This document shows positions 18,494 through 27,907 of a stretch of 64,000 nucleotides of DNA, piece by piece. A program made the position numbers and the translations under genes. The DNA is taken from the NCBI GenBank assembly GCA_029688955.1, contig JARUKZ010000003.1:62001-126000 (forward strand). The letters are read 5' to 3'. The stretch is from Chitinispirillales bacterium ANBcel5. Its GTDB lineage: Bacteria; Fibrobacterota; Chitinivibrionia; Chitinivibrionales; Chitinispirillaceae. How positions within the stretch are numbered: the first letter of the stretch is position 1; every line of letters begins with the position of its first letter. The notes below the pieces were generated by a model, which ran no database searches, was not told the origin of the DNA, and saw only the letters and a list, made by a program, of their open reading frames with translations.

Positions 18494-18515
18494 TATCGAT
18501 ATTTTTTTATCGATA
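18494..18515. promoter_or_regulatory. Candidate Rex operator upstream of rex
   Basis: TATCGATA, six T, TATCGATA: two self-complementary octamers in an 8-6-8 layout, 24 bp before the rex start. It matches the site before adhE at 22566-22587 with one difference in the octamers. Confidence 0.6.
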
Positions 18516-18599
18516 GATTACGATCTTAAAATAACCCTGTTTTCAACTTTTTGCAAATAGTTTATAAAAAGTTGTTAGGGCAGGGGTTTGGGGAGGGTT

Positions 18600-18655
18600 G
18601 GAACGTTAGGCCCCGGGGTAGGTTAGTAAGGTACACCCGGGGCAGGTTAGTGAGC
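18600..18655. repeat. Two 25-bp GC-rich repeat units
   Basis: Two adjacent units of about 25 bp (CCCCGGGGTAGGTTAGTAAGG and CCCCGGGGCAGGTTAGTGAGC) related to units at 22195-22430. The function is unknown. Confidence 0.5.
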
Positions 18656-18722
18656 TTCCGTTTGAGTGCCTGGAATCGGGCTGAACCGTTCAAAACGGTC
18701 CCACACTCCGCCCCTGCACCAA

Positions 18723-19934
18723 TCACCTCGCAATGAATACAGGTGTACTAAAACCCTTGCCCGCATGCAGTATATAAAAACCAGGGGGAAGGTGGGAAGT
18801 ATGCACAGTGAAACCGTCATTGGTGCGGTTGATTTTATTCTCCAGGCTTACTCTTCTGCCCTGTGCGTTGTACAGGTTAACAGAAGACTCCGCAATTGTT
18901 TTATTTACCGGAACAGTAACATTTAGCACACCCGAAAGCTGGCGAACGGTAAAGTGGCTGTTTAATGTGCTGTTAGTGAAATTGTTTGCGGAACTGGTAG
19001 GTTTTCTCAAAATTGCAATCTCCCCACGAGATGTGCAAACAACATAATACTCGCCATTGTAAGCTATTGACTCCAGACTAAAGCGGCTACTACCAACCAC
19101 ACGGTCAAGGTCTGTTCCGTCTTTGGTAGTATAAATTTCGTAATCAAATAACAGGAATTGCTCTCCGTCAAAATAGATATTGTTAGGAATCCATCTAATG
19201 GGATATTTAATTTCCCAGTCTTTTAAATCTGAAGAAACCGCAAGAGCTTCTCTATCCGTATTCACTGCCATAAATTTTCCATTTCCCCATTCAATCTCAC
19301 CCCAAAACCACGGATTAGCGTAAGGATCATAGACCATTTCACTTTCCCACTCCAAACCATCTTCGGAAAAAAGGATATTAGTCCAACTTGCTGAAACAAA
19401 CTTACCATCCGCATAAATAACATTATCATTCGGCATTTCCATCCCAGGTCTCCGGTGTATCGGTTCCCATTCGATACCGTCGTGTGAATAGTTAACATGC
19501 CCCCCTCCAACAACCAGAAACTTGCCTGAACCATAAGCAACGCTTCTGTAATCAATGTGGCGCCCGTCGCTTCCTGTGATATAGGTTGGTCGGACACTCC
19601 ACTCTACACCGTCATGAGATGTAAGAATCGTTCCCCCGTTTCCTACCGCCATAAACATACTGTCAGCCCATATCACACTGTTGAGACTTCTGGTTGTATT
19701 TGACTCCTGGCTGACCCATTCTTTTCCATCTGAAGAGGTAAGGATTAAGCCGCTACCCCCCACTGCTACAAACATATCGTTTTCATAGATCACAGTAGTA
19801 AATAATGCGGTTGTATCGGAATATACAGACTCCCAGTTCCAGGTGTACTCTGCAGATAGTGAAGAAAGCAGGAGGAGCAACAATGAAAAAGCCATACTGA
19901 TTTTTTTAGGAGTGAATCTTGTTTTATGGGGCAT
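18723..19934 (-). CDS. Secreted BNR/Ycf48-like beta-propeller protein with C-terminal sorting module
   Basis: A 403-residue exported protein. The signal peptide is MPHKTRFTPKKISMAFSLLLLLLSSLSA. The body repeats a pattern of about 45 residues, [ND]xxFVAVGxxGxILTSxDGxEW followed by WxSV.Y..G.FxxV, at least six times. This is the layout of Ycf48/BNR-like propellers (VAVGGSGLILTSSDGKEW, MAVGNGGTILTSHDGVEW, VSASWTNILFSEDGLEW). The last 80 residues form a sorting-type module: VTVPVNKTIAESSVNLYNAQGRRVSL...SHLPPGFYILHAG. The role is not known; surface-exposed binding is an inference. It is divergent from the papain-like protease across a 209-bp promoter region. Part of the coding sequence has drifted repeats, which is normal for such proteins. 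Confidence 0.82.
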   Translation of the reverse strand: MPHKTRFTPKKISMAFSLLLLLLSSLSAEYTWNWESVYSDTTALFTTVIYENDMFVAVGGSGLILTSSDGKEWVSQESNTTRSLNSVIWADSMFMAVGNGGTILTSHDGVEWSVRPTYITGSDGRHIDYRSVAYGSGKFLVVGGGHVNYSHDGIEWEPIHRRPGMEMPNDNVIYADGKFVSASWTNILFSEDGLEWESEMVYDPYANPWFWGEIEWGNGKFMAVNTDREALAVSSDLKDWEIKYPIRWIPNNIYFDGEQFLLFDYEIYTTKDGTDLDRVVGSSRFSLESIAYNGEYYVVCTSRGEIAILRKPTSSANNFTNSTLNSHFTVRQLSGVLNVTVPVNKTIAESSVNLYNAQGRRVSLENKINRTNDGFTVHTSHLPPGFYILHAGKGFSTPVFIAR

Positions 19935-20061
19935 AAAGACCTCTTCTGTTGTGTGTGATTTATGTGTTTAGTTTTAGTTATAGAAGGCATTTATATGTAT
20001 ATGACAACCTAATTTGAACACACTGTATTCGTTACATCAATTAATATATAAAAGTACATGG

Positions 20062-20081
20062 ATAAGATAAAGACATCTTAT
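20062..20081. promoter_or_regulatory. Inverted repeat in divergent promoter
   Basis: ATAAGAT-AAAGAC-ATCTTAT (7-6-7), about 62 bp before ATG 20144 and about 130 bp from the start of the opposite gene. It is a possible operator or 5'-UTR hairpin. Confidence 0.4.
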
Positions 20082-20143
20082 ATATTTTCATAGACATAAT
20101 GAAAACCATGTTTCAATGTATGCCCCTAAAGGAATCATCGATC

Positions 20144-22090
20144 ATGAAAAACAAAGGTTTTAAAACAACAGTTCTACTTATAACAATAGCGTTTTCTACC
20201 GTTACTTCAGATGCTCGGGACACAACGGCAAATTGTCCTGCTCCAATAAATGTAAATCCCGATCCTCACGGAGAGCCCTGGATTGCAGGTGGCCTATGTC
20301 TGGAGGAGACTACAGACCATAAACCATCTTTGGAGAACCTGACGTTCTCTACCGGAAAACTGTCCAAAACAACATCGCTTCCATCACGGGTCGACAACTC
20401 TGTTTTCCCTCAGTTCAGGCCCATTTTCACCCAAATAGCCGGAACATGCACTCATGCTGCCAGTGTTAGCTATATCTATACCTATGAGATAAACAGCGCG
20501 CGCGGCCTCTCATCTGATATTCTGGCTAACCAGTACCCGTATGAATACAGCTATAATCTTCTTGGTCTGACAACCGGCTTAGGCTGTATTGCCAGGCTCA
20601 TTAACGATGTCGGAGTACCAAATGCCGAAATTTATGGAGGATTTGGACTCGATAACCCCTACAGATGGGTCAGCGGGTATGATGTCTACAAAAACGCAAT
20701 GTCAAACAGGTTAAAGGATGATGTTTTCATTCGTATAGAAACTCCTGAAGATCTGGAGAGAATGAAACGGTGGCTCCATGACCGGGACCGGGGCGATCCG
20801 CAAGGTGGTTTACTGTTTATTGGGGCCCAGATTAGTGATGTAGAATTAGTTACACTTGCACCGGGTACTCCCCGGGAAGGTAAACACGCTATAGTACAGT
20901 TTGGTGGTAGCGCGGGACATGCATTGACTATCGTTGGCTATGATGATTCGGTCCGTTATGATTACAATGATGATGGCGTGTATGAAAACCCAACAGATGA
21001 TATAGGTACCTGGGAGATAGGTGCCGTAAAAGTTGCCAATAGCTGGGGTACCCGTTGGGCTGACAGCGGGTTTGCATATGTAACATATCGGGCTCTGGTC
21101 ACCCAGGGCGCTCGTGGCGCTTCGGGGCTGGTGTCCGGATTGGTAATCGATCACAATGAGCCATACCACGAACCAAGGATTACCTATAAGATAAGCCTTA
21201 CACATGAAAACAGTAACCAGGTATATGCAACAGCCGGTTTTGCCCGTAACACCGAGGCAACAGCTCCTTCCTTCGTAAAGCCTTTTAATTTTGGACAAAG
21301 GCTTGGTTTTTCCGCGCCACTTACCGATTATGATGGCGGACCATTTGAGTATGGTGTGGAAGTGAGCCATTTTGAGGAGGGTACACGAGACAGAGAGGTC
21401 GCCTTTTTCCTTGATATAAATACAACCGGTGGGTCCGGCACACTGCACAGCTTTTCTGTCATCGATTATACCGGAACAGATAGTGTGGAGTATAAGTATC
21501 CGGAAACCGATATCGAACTTGTTGGAGGTACAGATAATCGTTTTAAGTTGATCCGCCCCTACGAAAGATTTGAGGTTACATCCCCGAAGGGTGGAGAAGA
21601 GATTACACAAAACAACCCTCTTACAATTGCCTGGGATACCGATGTGCGGGACAGTGTTAAAGTAGAGCTGATCAGAGCCGATTCTGTTGTAGCATTAATT
21701 TCAAACACGCATTCAGATGAAGAATCTTTTGAGTGGGTAATACCTCACCATATTCCCTCTGACTCCAATTATTCGGTACGGATTACGACTTCTGAACACC
21801 ACCCACAAAAGAGCTCTTCAAGCCAGATTTTTACTATTGGCCCGCCATCGGGCATCCATCCCTTCACACGATCACCTGCAGAAACCCCACAAGTAACTGT
21901 CCGATCAAACAGTATCGGTATTTCAGGTTATGATGGAACTGTGGAGATCCTTACTTTGAAGGGGGTGTCGGTTTTGCGTTCAGAATCGGTTAACAACTCG
22001 GTAACCATAGATACCTCCCGTCTTTCCGGTGCGGTGTACCTTCTCAAACTACAAAATCACGGAATGCGCCTTCTACGACTTATTAGATGA
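20144..22090 (+). CDS. Secreted papain-like (C1) cysteine protease with sorting module
   Basis: An exported peptidase of about 648 residues. ATG 20144 gives a clean signal peptide (MKNKGFKTTVLLITIAFSTVTSDA) and has AAAGGA 10 bases upstream; ATG 20099 would put 15 odd residues before it. The C1 fold covers about residues 75-340. Cys102 sits in AGTCTHAAS (papain GSCWAFA), His259 in AGHALTIVGYDD, and Asn299 in VANSWGTRWADSGFAYV. A Ca-binding-like YDYNDDGVYENPTDDIG insert follows the His. A beta domain and an Ig-like segment (FEVTSPKGGEEITQNNPLTIAWDTD) come next. A C-terminal sorting-type module (YDGTVEILTLKGVSVL...LSGAVYLLKLQ) ends it. It probably digests extracellular protein or matures surface proteins. 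Confidence 0.85.
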   Translation: MKNKGFKTTVLLITIAFSTVTSDARDTTANCPAPINVNPDPHGEPWIAGGLCLEETTDHKPSLENLTFSTGKLSKTTSLPSRVDNSVFPQFRPIFTQIAGTCTHAASVSYIYTYEINSARGLSSDILANQYPYEYSYNLLGLTTGLGCIARLINDVGVPNAEIYGGFGLDNPYRWVSGYDVYKNAMSNRLKDDVFIRIETPEDLERMKRWLHDRDRGDPQGGLLFIGAQISDVELVTLAPGTPREGKHAIVQFGGSAGHALTIVGYDDSVRYDYNDDGVYENPTDDIGTWEIGAVKVANSWGTRWADSGFAYVTYRALVTQGARGASGLVSGLVIDHNEPYHEPRITYKISLTHENSNQVYATAGFARNTEATAPSFVKPFNFGQRLGFSAPLTDYDGGPFEYGVEVSHFEEGTRDREVAFFLDINTTGGSGTLHSFSVIDYTGTDSVEYKYPETDIELVGGTDNRFKLIRPYERFEVTSPKGGEEITQNNPLTIAWDTDVRDSVKVELIRADSVVALISNTHSDEESFEWVIPHHIPSDSNYSVRITTSEHHPQKSSSSQIFTIGPPSGIHPFTRSPAETPQVTVRSNSIGISGYDGTVEILTLKGVSVLRSESVNNSVTIDTSRLSGAVYLLKLQNHGMRLLRLIR

Positions 22091-22565
22091 ATCGCTACAT
22101 TCATCGCCTAAGCCGCAGACTTCCGCACCCGTCAGATTGTATCACCCACAGGGAAATATGAGTGATTTTGCAGGATTTCATTGTTTTAGGTAAGTCATCG
22201 CTGAAAGTCACCAAGGCACGCTCGGGGAAAGTCACTAGGTTCAGCCTGGGGAACGTTATTTCAATAAAACCAATCCCTTACTTAACCGCTCGCCATCACA
22301 GTTCAAAGCTATTGTTATACTGGATTACAAACATCAATAAGGCAAGGCTACGGTACGTTGGTAAGGCCTGGTCTGGGCAAGTCAACAAGTTCAGCCAGGG
22401 GTAAGTCACTAAGTTTAGCCTGGGGCACATCACCAAATCAACCCCGGGCATCCATATTCCCAATCAATTCAACCCCTTAAACACCCCTCCCCAACCACGG
22501 GCACAAAAAAAATTCATCCCACCGAAAACTTTAATTGACTCTACCCCGTTTTATTGTTATTTTTA
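22091..22565. repeat. Spacer with degenerate 25-27-bp repeats
   Basis: No gene is present. Units of the type GGGAAGTCACTAAGTTCAGC followed by CTGGGG occur near 22195, 22226, 22375 and 22399, the last two adjacent. They resemble the pair at 18600-18655. Confidence 0.5.
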
Positions 22566-22587
22566 TATCGATAATTTTTTATCTATA
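22566..22587. promoter_or_regulatory. Candidate Rex operator upstream of adhE
   Basis: TATCGATA-ATTTTT-TATCTATA, the same 8-6-8 layout as 18494-18515, 74 bp before the adhE start. adhE is a classic Rex target in other bacteria. Confidence 0.6.
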
Positions 22588-22661
22588 TAAATGTATCAAT
22601 ATTAATTTATCTATTTAAAACGGCAAACTATCAATACCACCTCAATATAAGGAGAGAAGAC

Positions 22662-25292
22662 GTGAAGGCAGAAAAGGTGATGGAGAAAAAAACAGCGGCT
22701 CCACAGAACAATGGCGATGAAGCGGCGCTCGGGCAGTTGGATCAACTGGTGGAGAGGGTGGCGGCTGCACAGAAAACATTTGCTACCTACACTCAACAGC
22801 AGGTGGATCGCATTTTCTTTAAAGCAGCCATGGCGGCAAACCATGAGCGTATCCGCCTGGCGAAGATGGCCCATGAAGAGACCGCGATGGGTATTGTGGA
22901 AGACAAAGTTATTAAAAACCACTTTGCGTCTGAATACATTTACAACAAATTTAAAACTGAGAAGACCTGTGGTGAGATCGAGACAGATGATGCTGCGGGG
23001 ATAATTAAGGTGGCTGAACCACTTGGTGTTCTTGCGGGTGTTGTGCCAACCACCAACCCTACATCAACTGCCATATTTAAAGCACTGCTGGCGCTTAAAA
23101 CCCGCAATGCCATTATCTTCTCCCCTCACCCAAGAGCAAAGAAGTGTACCTGTGAAGCCGCGAAGGTGGTTCTTGACGCCGCTGTTGAAGCCGGGGCACC
23201 TGCTGATATCATAGGATGGATTGACCAGCCTTCAGTTGAGTTATCTAACCGCCTGATGAACCATCCAAAGGTCAGTACAATCTTGGCTACAGGCGGGCCC
23301 GGGATGGTAAAGGCCGCCTATTCCAGTGGCAAACCGGCTCTGGGTGTTGGTGCCGGAAACACCCCTGCTTTGATTGATGAAACCGCTGATGTCCGTATGG
23401 CAATAAGCTCCATACTGATGAGTAAGACATTTGATAACGGAATGATCTGCGCGTCAGAACAGGCTGTTATCGCGGTAAAAGCTGTGTATGAACAGGTGAA
23501 ACAGGAGTTCGCGGCCCAGGGCGCCTATGTGCTTTCAAAAAAGGAGAAGGAAAAGGTTGGCAAGGTAATATTCAATGAAGGACGTCTTAATGCAAATATC
23601 GTAGGTCAAAGCGCCCACAAAATTGCATCAATGGCCGGTATCGATGTAGATCCCGCGACCAAAATCCTTATCGGTGAAACCGAATCGCTAACCTCTGAAG
23701 AGCCCTTTGCTCACGAAAAGCTCTCACCGGTTCTTGCGCTCTATGGGGCGGAAAACTTTGAAGACGCGCTGGAGAAGGGACACGCGCTGATAGTACTTGG
23801 CGGTCTTGGACACACAAGTGTTCTTTACACCAATGGTGAAAACAGCGATCGTATCACCGCTTTCGGTGAAACGATGAAAACAGGACGCACCCTTATCAAT
23901 ACGCCATCAAGTCACGGCGCTATCGGTGACCTTTACAATTTCAGCATCGCTCCTTCACTTACGCTTGGATGCGGTAGTTGGGGTGGAAATTCTGTTAGTG
24001 AAAATGTAGCTCCGGCCCATTTATTGAACGTTAAAACAATAGCCAAAAGGAAGGAAAATATGCTGTGGTTCAGAGTTCCCGAAAGAACCTATTTTAAACG
24101 TGGTTCACTTAATGTCGCGCTTGATGATATTGCCGGAAAGAAAAAGGCTTTCATTGTTACCGATCGGTTCCTTGCTGAAAATGGCTACTGTGATGGACTG
24201 TACGAAAAGCTTCGTTCACTGAATATTACCTATGAAGTGTACTCAGACGTAGCGCCGGATCCTACTATCGAAACCGCTATCGATGGTGCTAAAAAACTCA
24301 GTGCGTTTGGTGCCGATGTGATTATTGCCATCGGTGGTGGATCACCCATGGACGCGGCCAAGATCATGTGGCTTCTTTACGAACATCCGGAGTCTGATTT
24401 TAAAGATCTTGCCATGCGCTTTATGGACATAAGAAAACGGGTGTATCAGTTCCCCAAACTTGGTCACAAGGCACTGTTTGTCGCGATACCAACTACCAGT
24501 GGTACCGGTTCTGAGGTTACTCCTTTCGCGGTTATTACCGATGAGAAGACAGACATTAAATACCCAATTGCCGATTATGAGCTTACGCCCGATATCGCGA
24601 TCGTGGACGCGGATCTGGTGAAGGATATGCCTCCCAAACTTACTGCCTGGAGCGGCATTGATGCTTTAACACATGCCCTTGAAGCGATCGTAAGTACAGT
24701 GGCAACCGAGTTTACTACACCAATGGCAATGGAAGCGGTCAGGCTTCTGTTTGAATACCTGCCGCGCTCTTACCGAAACGGCAGCATCGACATGGAAGCC
24801 CGGGAGAAGGTTCACCACGCTTCAAACATCGCCGGTATGGCCTTTAGTAACGCCTTTCTTGGTATTTGTCACTCAATGGCACATAAACTGGGATCACGGT
24901 TTAAGCTCCCACATGGCCTGGCCAACGCACTGTTGATAAATGAAGTGATTCGGTTTAACGCTACCGACGTCCCCGAAAAGATGGGTACTTTCCCTCAGTA
25001 TAAGTATCCTGAAGCAAAAGCACGTTACGCGCGGTTAGCCCGTTATCTTGAGATTGGCGGAAAAAATGACGATGAAAGTGTAAACAATCTGCTTGAACAC
25101 ATCGCGGCTCTCAAGGAAACTCTTCACATCCCCGCATCAATACGTGATGCAAATGTCGATGAGGGGGAATTTATGGCCGCGGTTGAGAAACTGGCAGAAG
25201 ACGCGTTTGATGATCAGTGTACAGGTGCCAATCCACGATACCCGCTTTTTAAGGATCTTAAAGAGCTGTACATAAAAGCATATAACGGATAA
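22662..25292 (+). CDS. adhE: Bifunctional acetaldehyde/alcohol dehydrogenase
   Basis: It reduces acetyl-CoA to acetaldehyde and then to ethanol, regenerating two NAD+ in fermentation; AdhE proteins assemble into spirosomes. The 876-residue protein has an N-terminal aldehyde dehydrogenase domain (about 20-460) with GVVPTTNPTSTAIFKAL, ATGGPGMVKAAYSSGKPALGVGAGN and the catalytic Cys263 in NGMICASEQAV. A linker follows. The C-terminal iron-dependent alcohol dehydrogenase has DVIIAIGGGSPMDAAKIMW, IPTTSGTGSEVTPFAVITD, and the Fe ligands around GIDALTHALEA and GICHSMAHKLG/LPHGLANALL. The start is GTG 22662 after AAGGAG. The Rex-like motif upstream fits NADH-responsive control. It has its own terminator. 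Confidence 0.96.
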   Translation: MKAEKVMEKKTAAPQNNGDEAALGQLDQLVERVAAAQKTFATYTQQQVDRIFFKAAMAANHERIRLAKMAHEETAMGIVEDKVIKNHFASEYIYNKFKTEKTCGEIETDDAAGIIKVAEPLGVLAGVVPTTNPTSTAIFKALLALKTRNAIIFSPHPRAKKCTCEAAKVVLDAAVEAGAPADIIGWIDQPSVELSNRLMNHPKVSTILATGGPGMVKAAYSSGKPALGVGAGNTPALIDETADVRMAISSILMSKTFDNGMICASEQAVIAVKAVYEQVKQEFAAQGAYVLSKKEKEKVGKVIFNEGRLNANIVGQSAHKIASMAGIDVDPATKILIGETESLTSEEPFAHEKLSPVLALYGAENFEDALEKGHALIVLGGLGHTSVLYTNGENSDRITAFGETMKTGRTLINTPSSHGAIGDLYNFSIAPSLTLGCGSWGGNSVSENVAPAHLLNVKTIAKRKENMLWFRVPERTYFKRGSLNVALDDIAGKKKAFIVTDRFLAENGYCDGLYEKLRSLNITYEVYSDVAPDPTIETAIDGAKKLSAFGADVIIAIGGGSPMDAAKIMWLLYEHPESDFKDLAMRFMDIRKRVYQFPKLGHKALFVAIPTTSGTGSEVTPFAVITDEKTDIKYPIADYELTPDIAIVDADLVKDMPPKLTAWSGIDALTHALEAIVSTVATEFTTPMAMEAVRLLFEYLPRSYRNGSIDMEAREKVHHASNIAGMAFSNAFLGICHSMAHKLGSRFKLPHGLANALLINEVIRFNATDVPEKMGTFPQYKYPEAKARYARLARYLEIGGKNDDESVNNLLEHIAALKETLHIPASIRDANVDEGEFMAAVEKLAEDAFDDQCTGANPRYPLFKDLKELYIKAYNG

Positions 25293-25340
25293 CTTTTCAT
25301 TTCCACCTCCAAACAAACTCCCCTTTTCAGGCAGGGAGTT

Positions 25341-25373
25341 AAAGCATAGGGTCCCACAACCCTATGCTTTTTC
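25341..25373 (+). terminator. Intrinsic terminator of adhE
   Basis: AAAGCATAGGG (25341-25351) pairs perfectly with CCCTATGCTTT (25360-25370) around an 8-nt loop. TTC follows, with the stem itself ending in T residues. Confidence 0.8.
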
Positions 25374-25469
25374 AAAAAACCCTGGCTACACCAATTTTCT
25401 ATAGTATAAAATTTTTCTTGTGCCAACCGGTTTACAACTCTGTTCGTAGGTTTTTACCGGTGCACCATT

Positions 25470-26595
25470 TTAATCCTGCACGGTAGTATCATTATAGATT
25501 CTGTAATCTAATAAATTAAGTTCAAAACCCTGAAGGTTTATGTGTTTATACTCCCTGGCTGCTGTCGCGCCATAATATTCAGGAATTCTTTTACTTGCAC
25601 TGTTGCGTTTATCTACCGGATAAACAAGGTATTCAAACTCAATATTTTCGGCATTAAGGTAGTTAGATGTCTATAAGTGAAAAAGATAATGTATTGACCG
25701 GAAGGGTGAACGGCAGTGAGCCCTTAGAAAAACTATGGAAAAAGGGATCCGCCCCAATCACTGGCGAATGAGTGCTTTCGCCGGTCCTTCCCCAGGGCCA
25801 ATTGTCTGAGTCCTCGAGTTTTGGCCCCTCCCCGGCGAAAGTGCGAATGGGAGAGCCAGTGTGGGGCTCCAGGCGTTCGTTCATGCAACCCCGTCCTGGG
25901 TTGCACCCTTCGGGCCACCCGAAGACGGGATGGTGCTCTTCGGCCATCCATGGCCTACGAGTGCCTACTTTCTTTGGCCTTGGAAAGAAAGGGGATTTAA
26001 CAAAAACAGCGTTTCTTAACGCTGAATACCTTACCCTTAAGGAATGGAATGACAAAGTAGGTCGCCGAAGGCCCTCCGAGCCGATGCCCTGAGAGGCGAG
26101 TTCTTGATTGTGACAGTGAGAAAACACTATGGTTTTTGATGATAAAACTTTCAAACACACGCTATGTCACAGTTTTGGGATGCATCTACTTCCATAACCA
26201 ACCCACAAATTTTCCAGAAGGGCCATATTTTCTTTTGCCCCTTGAATTATAGCCGTTATGGTTTCGAGACCATAGCCGTTTCCGTGAGATTGCTTTTTGG
26301 TCCAGATCCCAAGCTCTGGTGTATGGCTATCTATCTTATGCAGCCCCGCACAACCGATAAACTCTTTGGTATCCTTTTTAGTAATCACTAGCTGAAGCGT
26401 TGTTCCCTCCCGCAACTCCTTCAACGATGATTCGATAAAGCCATAGGTTTCATCAATCTTCTCCGCTGGTTTGGGATACATGTATTTAGTGATTTCATGA
26501 TCAAACTCTCTGAAGATATCATCTGCCCAGGACTTATCAATTGGTAAAAGTGCTAGTCGCTCTGTTTCTATTACTACATCGAGCAATGATTTCAT
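25470..26595 (-). pseudogene. GNAT acetyltransferase gene split by a repeat-element insertion
   Basis: A RimJ/RimL-type N-acetyltransferase cut in two. The 5' part starts at ATG 26595 (GGAG upstream; MKSLLDVVIETERLALLPI) and runs to YGLETITAIIQGAKEN at about 26225, where foreign sequence adds 18 residues and a stop. The 3' part resumes at 25649 with ENIEFEYLVYPVDKRNSASK and ends at TAA 25470-25472. Rejoining at the duplicated GAAAATAT restores GAKENIEFEYLVYPVDKRN with correct GNAT spacing between the acetyl-CoA loop (HGNGYG) and the C-terminal strand, giving a protein of about 180 residues. The gene lies 40 bp downstream of, and in the same direction as, the aminotransferase gene. The truncated product lacks part of the acetyl-CoA fold and is probably inactive. 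Confidence 0.88.
25650..26224 (+). mobile_element. Family A structured repeat element, copy 2, inserted in the GNAT gene
   Basis: A 575-bp insert lying between two direct copies of ATATTTTC (25642-25649 and 26225-26232), the likely target duplication. It contains the family A core shared with 17131-17530 and 28391-28656, including TTTCGCCGG...GGGCCAA pairing with TTGGCCC...CCGGCGAAA and the CTTTCTTT/AAAGAAAG hairpin. An extra segment of about 75 bp (from about 25991) lies before TAGGTCGCCGA, which copy 3 has directly after its hairpin. No transposase is encoded and the ends lack long inverted repeats, so it would need help in trans. Confidence 0.75.
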
Positions 26596-26635
26596 CGCTA
26601 TTCTCCAGGTTCTTTGGTTTGTATAACAGAGTGTT

Positions 26636-27907
26636 TTACAACGACTCAAGAAACTGTTGCAGTACATCAGCTCCCTTTTTTAAATTGGGGAAGAATTTAT
26701 CTATATGCTGGTCTGAAAAATTATCAGCGCCGGGCCAGTTACGCAAAACCGCGGCACCATCATAGTCTACAGATGCCATTCGTACGCCAAGGTGGGTTGC
26801 CGGAAGGTAGAAATCGGATGCGGGAAGGATCGCCACATGAATATTCTCCAAGAGATGGCGACTCAGTTGCGGTCCTGTAACAATACCACTGCGTTTCAGT
26901 TTCGTCCGGTAGTTTTCAAAATCGGGGAAAAGGTAAAACGCTCCGTCGGGTTTAGGGCAGTTCAGGTTCATCTGAATGCATCGTTTATGCAGATAAGTGC
27001 TGGCACAGCAGTGTATTTCTGAACAGGTTTTTATATGTGAACGAATTGATTCGAACTCACTGTAAGCTTTAAGCGCGGCATATTGAATCGGGGCCGAGAC
27101 AGATGAGTATGTTTCACTGATAATAGATTTTAGTGCCTGCTTAAGAAGCCCCAACTCCTCTGGTACCAACAGTACCCCCAACCGATACCCGCCCGCCGAA
27201 AACGATTTGGAAAGCCCGCCGGAAACAATCGTGCCTTCCGGGTAGTAGTGGTGCATACTACTTTGCTTTTTTTGTGTAAAATCGATCATAGCGTAGATTT
27301 CATCTGAGATTACCACGATATGATACGCTCTGCAAATGGCAGCCAATTCAGCCATTTCCTCATCGGTATAAACACAGCCGGTGGGGTTGTTTGGATTGTT
27401 TAAAATAAGGAGTTTTTGTGATTGCCCCAGTCGATAGCATGCTTTATCAAGTTCTTCAGGAGTGATTTTGTAGTTATTATCCCGTTTTGTTTCGATAGGA
27501 ACAATAGTTTTTCCACGCAGCGCGGCCTGAGGGCCATAGCTTACCCAGCTTGGCGCGGGTACCAAAAGTGGCCCTTCCATAAGATAGATGGTCTGAAAAA
27601 TCAATTCTTTACTTCCCGGCCCGATAAAAACGTCTGAAGCGGTAAATTTATGTCCATACTCGTTCTTGTAAAATGTGGCTACAGCCTCACACAATTCCGG
27701 AAGACCGCGGGTTGGGAGATAGTGATTTTGATGACAATTTTCCCGAAGAGCGCTCTGTATCGGCTCCGATACCGGAAAGGGTGATTCACCAAAGCCAAAG
27801 TGATAAACCTCTGTTCCCTGTTTACGCATTTTACATGCTTCTATATTTACTGCCAGAGTGGCAGATTCTTTAAGGCTTAGCACAAGCGGGTTTAGTGCTG
27901 GTATCAT
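26636..27907 (-). CDS. PLP-dependent class I/II aminotransferase
   Basis: A fold-type I aminotransferase of 423 residues. Motifs: YHFGFGESPFPV near the N-terminus, YLPTRGLPELCEAVATFY, LILNNPNNPTGCVYTDEEM (Asn binding the PLP ring), VVISDEIYAMIDF (Asp and Tyr to PLP), and SGGLSKSFSAGGYRLGVLLVP with the Schiff-base Lys. The ending GVRMASVDYDG replaces the usual R-(I/L)-S arrangement but keeps the substrate Arg. The family includes aspartate, alanine and aromatic aminotransferases; substrate preference cannot be read here. The GNAT gene, now split, follows 40 bp downstream and may have formed an operon with it. Confidence 0.88.
   Translation of the reverse strand: MIPALNPLVLSLKESATLAVNIEACKMRKQGTEVYHFGFGESPFPVSEPIQSALRENCHQNHYLPTRGLPELCEAVATFYKNEYGHKFTASDVFIGPGSKELIFQTIYLMEGPLLVPAPSWVSYGPQAALRGKTIVPIETKRDNNYKITPEELDKACYRLGQSQKLLILNNPNNPTGCVYTDEEMAELAAICRAYHIVVISDEIYAMIDFTQKKQSSMHHYYPEGTIVSGGLSKSFSAGGYRLGVLLVPEELGLLKQALKSIISETYSSVSAPIQYAALKAYSEFESIRSHIKTCSEIHCCASTYLHKRCIQMNLNCPKPDGAFYLFPDFENYRTKLKRSGIVTGPQLSRHLLENIHVAILPASDFYLPATHLGVRMASVDYDGAAVLRNWPGADNFSDQHIDKFFPNLKKGADVLQQFLESL

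Noticed and set aside
26167-26224. C-terminal 18 residues of the apparent 166-residue GNAT ORF (MALLENLWVG...)
   Set aside because: These are encoded by the inserted repeat element, not by the acetyltransferase gene.
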